Shown here: piece after piece, positions 59,902-64,000 of the stretch
How positions within the stretch are numbered: position 1 is the stretch's first letter
Layout: the number at the start of each line of letters is the position of its first letter
The notes under the pieces: generated by a model
Database searches by the model: none
Told to the model about the DNA's origin: nothing
Seen by the model: the letters and a program-made list of their open reading frames with translations, nothing else
Assembly: GCA_012976225.1 (NCBI GenBank)
Contig: JAAVVG010000004.1
Location: 1,116,001 to 1,180,000, forward strand
Source: Golubevia sp. BC0850
Lineage: Eukaryota; Basidiomycota; Exobasidiomycetes; Golubeviales; Golubeviaceae
Reading direction: 5' to 3'
Length of the DNA stretch: 64,000 nucleotides
Program-made: the position numbers and the translations under genes

Positions 59902-61382
59902 TCGAAGCTAAGGATTGGTCTGAAAGTGGATTCAGTAGAAGAAGTTGATGGAAAGTAAGACGAAGAGGAAGAAAGTGAAAGAAAAGGAAAGAGATGGATC
60001 GTTTGCTGCTGCCCGATGGCGATCTTCTGGTTTTGAGGTAGATCGGGGGGGGGGGGGGGGGGGGGGTTCAAAAGTCGCAGTTTCAAGATGCTGAGCTTCG
60101 GTTCAATTTGGATTGGAGTGAGAACTGTTTGAGGAACGTGCTGTTGTTCTGAACGAGGAGTTGGCTGAGGTTAAAGAGAAGAATCTGAAGTCTGAACTTA
60201 GAAGAGGAAGAAAAGATGTAGAAAGAGGGAATTGGGTTGAGTCTCTAGAGGACAAAGAAGATGCACTTTAAAGGTCTTGCGATGGATTAATTCGACGCCT
60301 TGTGGTGAGTTGAAGGTGTTTCAGATCTTAAAGAACAATCAGAAATCAGAAGAGAAATGTGGGTCGCATGTGTAGAGGGAAAGAAAGGGAAAGGGAATAG
60401 GAAAGGAATTTCTGTTCCTTAATAACGAGAAAGACGTACGGAGTGCTCGGATGACCACGGACTCACAGGTTGTGGCCTTGCGGGACTTTAAACTTGACAA
60501 CTTTTTCAAGCTCAGTTTATCCTGTTTAACCGAAGAGATCGGGTGAGGTTCCAAGGTTGTGGTTCACTTAAAGTCCGCGACGTTTCAGGCAGAGTTGATG
60601 GTGAAAGAGATAGTGAAGGATTGAAGGATTGAAAGATTGAGAACATGGGGGGGGGGGAAAGAAGAGATCTTTTAAATACCTTTTCGGAGGGAGGTGGAAG
60701 AGGAAGTTATTGCGCCTAATTTTCTACTCTATGATGTGGCGTAATCCTTTCCCAGCGTCTCCAGGGTCAGTGGAGTATGAAAATGCTGTGAAGAGAGCTG
60801 TGCTGACCAAACTAATTCATTCACAGCCTTTTGCTAGACTCAAAGAGCTGGAGAGTGGCGTCGAAGTTTCGATGAGTCGAACCATGTGGGACGAAGACGT
60901 GGGGAAGAAGCCCGTCCTCTTCTTTCGCAAAGCCATCGTTCCGCAGATTAATTTGTCGCTGTTTCAAAATCGTAGATTTTGGCTTCTTTGTTCTGATTCA
61001 TTTTCTCCTTCTTTTGGAGAACGGTTCCCGATGCACACGATTCACGATTGGCTTCACCGAGTAAACAATCCTGCTTTACGTACGAGGCAAAGCTCGAGAA
61101 TCAAGATATCAGAAACGCTAGTCAGAGCATCCACTTCACAATCATTCACCTGAGTTTTGTAGAAGTCATTCACGGAGGAAGCAGGAAGAAACGAGGGAAG
61201 GAAGAAGACAAGTGCAAGAGCAAGGAAAAGTTGAATACTGAACAAGAGGGGTGGCAAATTGATTTGGCTTGATTTTACAAGAATGTGACGATGTAACAAA
61301 AACCGGGTCCGTAAAAGAGAATGGAAAGAGAGACAGCGGGAAGGAAGAAGAAAGAAAGAAAGGTCTCTCGGGGTTTCCAACT
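59902..61382. other. Upstream region of the first bHLH gene
   Basis: About 1.5 kb without a supported gene. It contains G runs of 22 (60045-60066) and 10 bases (near 60648). A 147-codon frame at 60710-61153 has no family resemblance and probably arises by chance. Long upstream regions are common for regulated transcription factor genes. Confidence 0.5.
60045..60066 (+). repeat. Uninterrupted run of 22 G
   Basis: On the minus strand this is a C22 run about 145 bases before the bHLH start codon, probably in its leader or promoter. Its exact length is uncertain because sequencing through such runs is unreliable. Confidence 0.9.
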
Positions 61383-62883
61383 TTATTGATTGTAAGGTTC
61401 TTCTGCTTCAGCTCCTGCTTCCGCTTCTGGTTGTTGGGTTGCATACATAGAAGCATCTTGATGAGCCTGATAAGCCGCTTCAGCTTGAGCAGCGTCTACT
61501 TCTTCATGTTCCTGAGCTGTACCTTGTTCTCCTCGATAAGCAGCCAATTCCCTACGTAGTAACTCAGCCTCTGCAACGAGCGAACCGTGTTCGTCAGCGA
61601 AGCTCTTGATAGTGTCGACGGCTGAGAGGAAATGAAAAAGGAATGAGAGAAATCAGAAAAGAGTCGGAAGACTTTCGATAAGAGGTACCACTTAGACACA
61701 GTTGATCTTTCTCACCTTTTTGTAAGATTTCCCATTTCGAAGTCTTAGGACCTTTGTCTCCCGGTAAAAGTCCTCTCAATTCATCGAATAAATCCTTCAT
61801 TTCTTTTCTTCTTTTTCTCTCCGCAGTTGCGTGAGTAACTCTCATGTCTGGACTTCTAGAATAAGGAGTTTCCTTCCTACCACCATTGAGGCGATTGTTC
61901 GTTCCTGTCCCTTGGTGATTGAAATCGAGCGTCAGTAGAGGCTCTAGCATAGTATCGCGGATCAGATCCAGCTTCCGTCTCGATTAGTAACTTCGAACTC
62001 ACCTGGTGGGAGAAGAGGATCTTGAGGCATGTAGGGAGGATCCTCGTGCTGTTGATTCATTTCTTGTTCTCCTTCACCTTCGGGTACAGAGGCCGTTGGA
62101 AGGGCAGAAGAACCTTGACCGTTTTGACCATTGTAAGGATTTGGAGGATATTGAGCGTAAAAGTGACCTCCATCATCGTAGGAGAAGCCAGAAGTGATAG
62201 AACCTCTGCGTTCTGGAAGTAAACCAAAGGAGCGGTGAGGAGGTATGCTTTGGTCAGCTAAGATTCAAGGATCGACCTTCAGCTTTCATTAGAAATAGAT
62301 GAAGAGAGGGAAGGAGAGGAAGGAGGGAACACGATGTACTTCACCACCTTCCCTCCCATCTCCTCGTCCCCATAGTTAGAGTAGTCCCATAAAAACTCTC
62401 AGAATCGTCCCTTTGACTCTAGAACTCACCAGCTGCCGAAGCGACTGCAGCTGAGGCGGTGGCGGCCAAAGAAGCATGAAGCATAGGATCAGTACTTCCT
62501 CTCCTTCCATCGCCTATTGGATGAGGATTATAAGACTGAGCGCTTGGTTCCAAAGTTCCCAAAGTAGCACCATAGTTTCCATTCCCATTGCCACCTGGAT
62601 GAGAAGCTTGTTGCTCATGCTCCTCTTGATGATGAGACTGACTCTCAGCATGATCTCCTAGCTCTTGACCTGCATGGCCTTGGTTATTCTGATCAAGGTG
62701 ATGGTTATGTTGATGAGCTTGTTGTAGATGATTCTCTTGACCTAGATTTCCAGGTTGACCTTGTTCTTGTGCTTGAGCCTGAAGTTGCTGTTCTAAACCT
62801 GGTTGATGCTCCTGAAGTTGGTCTACTTCTTCAGCCACTTGATTCTTTGATGATCTGGAAGAGCGTTTGGTAGCTGGAGGCAT
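61383..62883 (-). CDS. bHLH-leucine-zipper transcription factor (Max/Mlx-like HLH)
   Basis: Four exons in phase (62430-62883, 62003-62212, 61716-61943, 61383-61621) give 376 residues. The N-terminal 150 residues are Gln/His-rich ([28 protein letters not shown]) after a basic start ([16 protein letters not shown]). The bHLH is in exon 3: [40 protein letters not shown] and [20 protein letters not shown], the last crossing intron 3. A heptad pattern ([20 protein letters not shown]) after helix 2 suggests a short zipper. The HxxAERKRR basic region predicts E-box binding. The C-terminal tail is Ala/Glu/Gln-rich. It lies head-to-tail upstream of the other bHLH gene, so the two could be partners, but this is inference. 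Confidence 0.88.
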
Positions 62884-64000
62884 TAATGAGAATGAGAGAT
62901 GGAAGAGGTGGAAGAAGGAGTGGGAACGTGGAATGGGGTGGTGGATGGATGGCTCTGAGTGCTATTACTGTCCACTGAGTGATGCTGAGCTAGACTGTAA
63001 AAGGGTTTGAGGACTTGAAAGCTGCTCTATGAAACCAACTTGAGAGTTTAAAGATTGTTCTTGAAGGTAGAATGTGAAGAGTAGGATGGTAAGCTGGTAA
63101 GGATATTAGATCCTCTCTTTCGCTCGCTCTAATTTGTCTGCTTTTTGATTGAGTGACCGAGTTGCTTTTGCAAAAGGCAAAGCAGAGTAAGAATCATCAG
63201 GGGGCATCTCTCAAGAGATGCTGGGAGAGTTTCCAAATCGATTCCATTCTTATCTCCCAAGTCCAACACTGAAAGATAGACAACGTGGGAGAGATGGCCA
63301 CGAGGGAGGAAGAGACCAAGTCAAGCGAAGGAGGGAGGAAGATCCTTCTTTCTTTCATAAATTCACTCCTTCTGGGAGTCTCTCGCCTTAAGAACAAAGG
63401 CCAGTATTATTCACTTGACAATGGCAGGATCCTTCCTCTCTCACTGGCCGTGCTCTTCTGCTTTTTTCGATCCAGATTCTAGGCTTGCAATCCGAGTCCC
63501 TTCGCTCCTCTTCGAAGTTAGCACCATCTTTTACCTTCTGTTCTCTAGAATTATAGGTTTTCATGTGCCTTCAGCATCGAATCTACAGCTTTTGACTTTC
63601 AATTCTTCAAGTTTTACGCAAACTCTCTTCCATACGACTATCTTCGCCCTTAGGACTACTTCCTTGGACCATAATCAGAACTCGAATCCTCAATTCCAAG
63701 TTCTTCCTTGACACCCCTACCTCATAGATAATGAGTTGAAGCCGCTTCATCACCGCGTGTCAGCTTTGACCCTCTCACTCTTTCTGTTCGCTTGCTATTC
63801 CATCCCCAAAATTAAGCATCATTCGCATCCTGATCCAACTGTTGGCGCTTTGTGTCATAGAATCAATGGATTTCCTCTCTTCCGAAACTTGGCGAAAAGC
63901 GAAGGACGTTCGACGAATGTGTTATCTCTCTCTCCAAGAGAAGACATCGCGCTACCGAAAGGATACAGTCAATCTAGGCAATGGAGATCAGGAAACTGAT
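62884..64000. other. Right-end region, no gene recognised
   Basis: It holds the promoter side of the bHLH-zipper gene and possibly the beginning of a gene that continues past the window. Plus-strand frames at 63415-63711 and 63736-63999 are open but show no recognisable family. Confidence 0.4.

Noticed and set aside
60710-61153. 147-codon open frame on the plus strand
   Set aside because: No domain, no splice context and no family resemblance; it lies in the long upstream region of a bHLH gene and probably arises by chance.
63736-63999. Frame at the right edge with a hydrophobic start
   Set aside because: It cannot be judged because the window ends; no motif supports a specific gene.

Overview
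The window looks like the nuclear genome of a basidiomycete fungus, probably yeast-forming. Genes are dense on both strands. Nearly all are cut by many short spliceosomal introns with a strong GTGAGT donor and a C/TAG acceptor, several exons are only 17-34 nt, and the proteins are typical fungal orthologues. A Pucciniomycotina lineage is my guess, but the sequence alone does not settle the subphylum. I rebuilt gene models by hand by matching donors, acceptors, codon phase and protein family, so exon edges are predictions. I recognised no rRNA, tRNA, CRISPR array or virus-like element.

Layout, left to right. 1-2.4 kb: the 3' part of CTR9 (Paf1 complex). 2.6-3.4 kb: a small secreted orphan protein. 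4.5-6.2 kb: a broken F-box-like gene (copy A). 6.5-8.8 kb: an MFS transporter. 9.1-11.0 kb: glutathione-dependent formaldehyde dehydrogenase (SFA1). 11.6-17.5 kb: three more broken F-box/LRR loci, one of them copy B. 18.1-21.4 kb: transketolase. 22.4-25.1 kb: a 17-exon GH18 chitinase-like gene. 26.1-27.0 kb: a secreted protein with two double-psi beta-barrel-like repeats. 27.7-28.8 kb: an SDR oxidoreductase. 29.0-33.2 kb: divergent WDR70 and SHQ1. 33.4-34.9 kb: a metallo-beta-lactamase-fold lactonase-like enzyme. 35.2-37.3 kb: a decayed patch with a hAT-type MITE, F-box copy D and a broken FAD monooxygenase. 37.9-40.9 kb: RQC1/TCF25. 41.1-47.7 kb: divergent SIN3 and farnesyltransferase alpha. 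48.5-50.2 kb: F-box copy C, the best preserved. 50.8-54.9 kb: divergent MAM33 and NDUFAF7, both mitochondrial. 55.8-57.2 kb: a secreted SurE-like phosphatase. 58.0-62.9 kb: two bHLH transcription factors in tandem.

Most intact genes are housekeeping: transcription elongation and silencing (CTR9, SIN3), H/ACA RNP assembly (SHQ1), ribosome quality control (RQC1), prenylation, mitochondrial biogenesis and central carbon metabolism. The unusual content is a set of F-box-like loci. Four are copies of one family (A-D), each damaged at different places although the duplicated unit includes upstream sequence and a shared final exon. Two more belong to other F-box/LRR types and are also disrupted. The other notable structures are the hAT-type MITE with near-perfect 8-bp target duplications, and an SDR intron that carries an inverted copy of the neighbouring WDR70 intron/exon junction between 14-nt direct repeats. 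I saw no clearly new multi-gene system; the decaying F-box family is the strongest lineage-specific signal.
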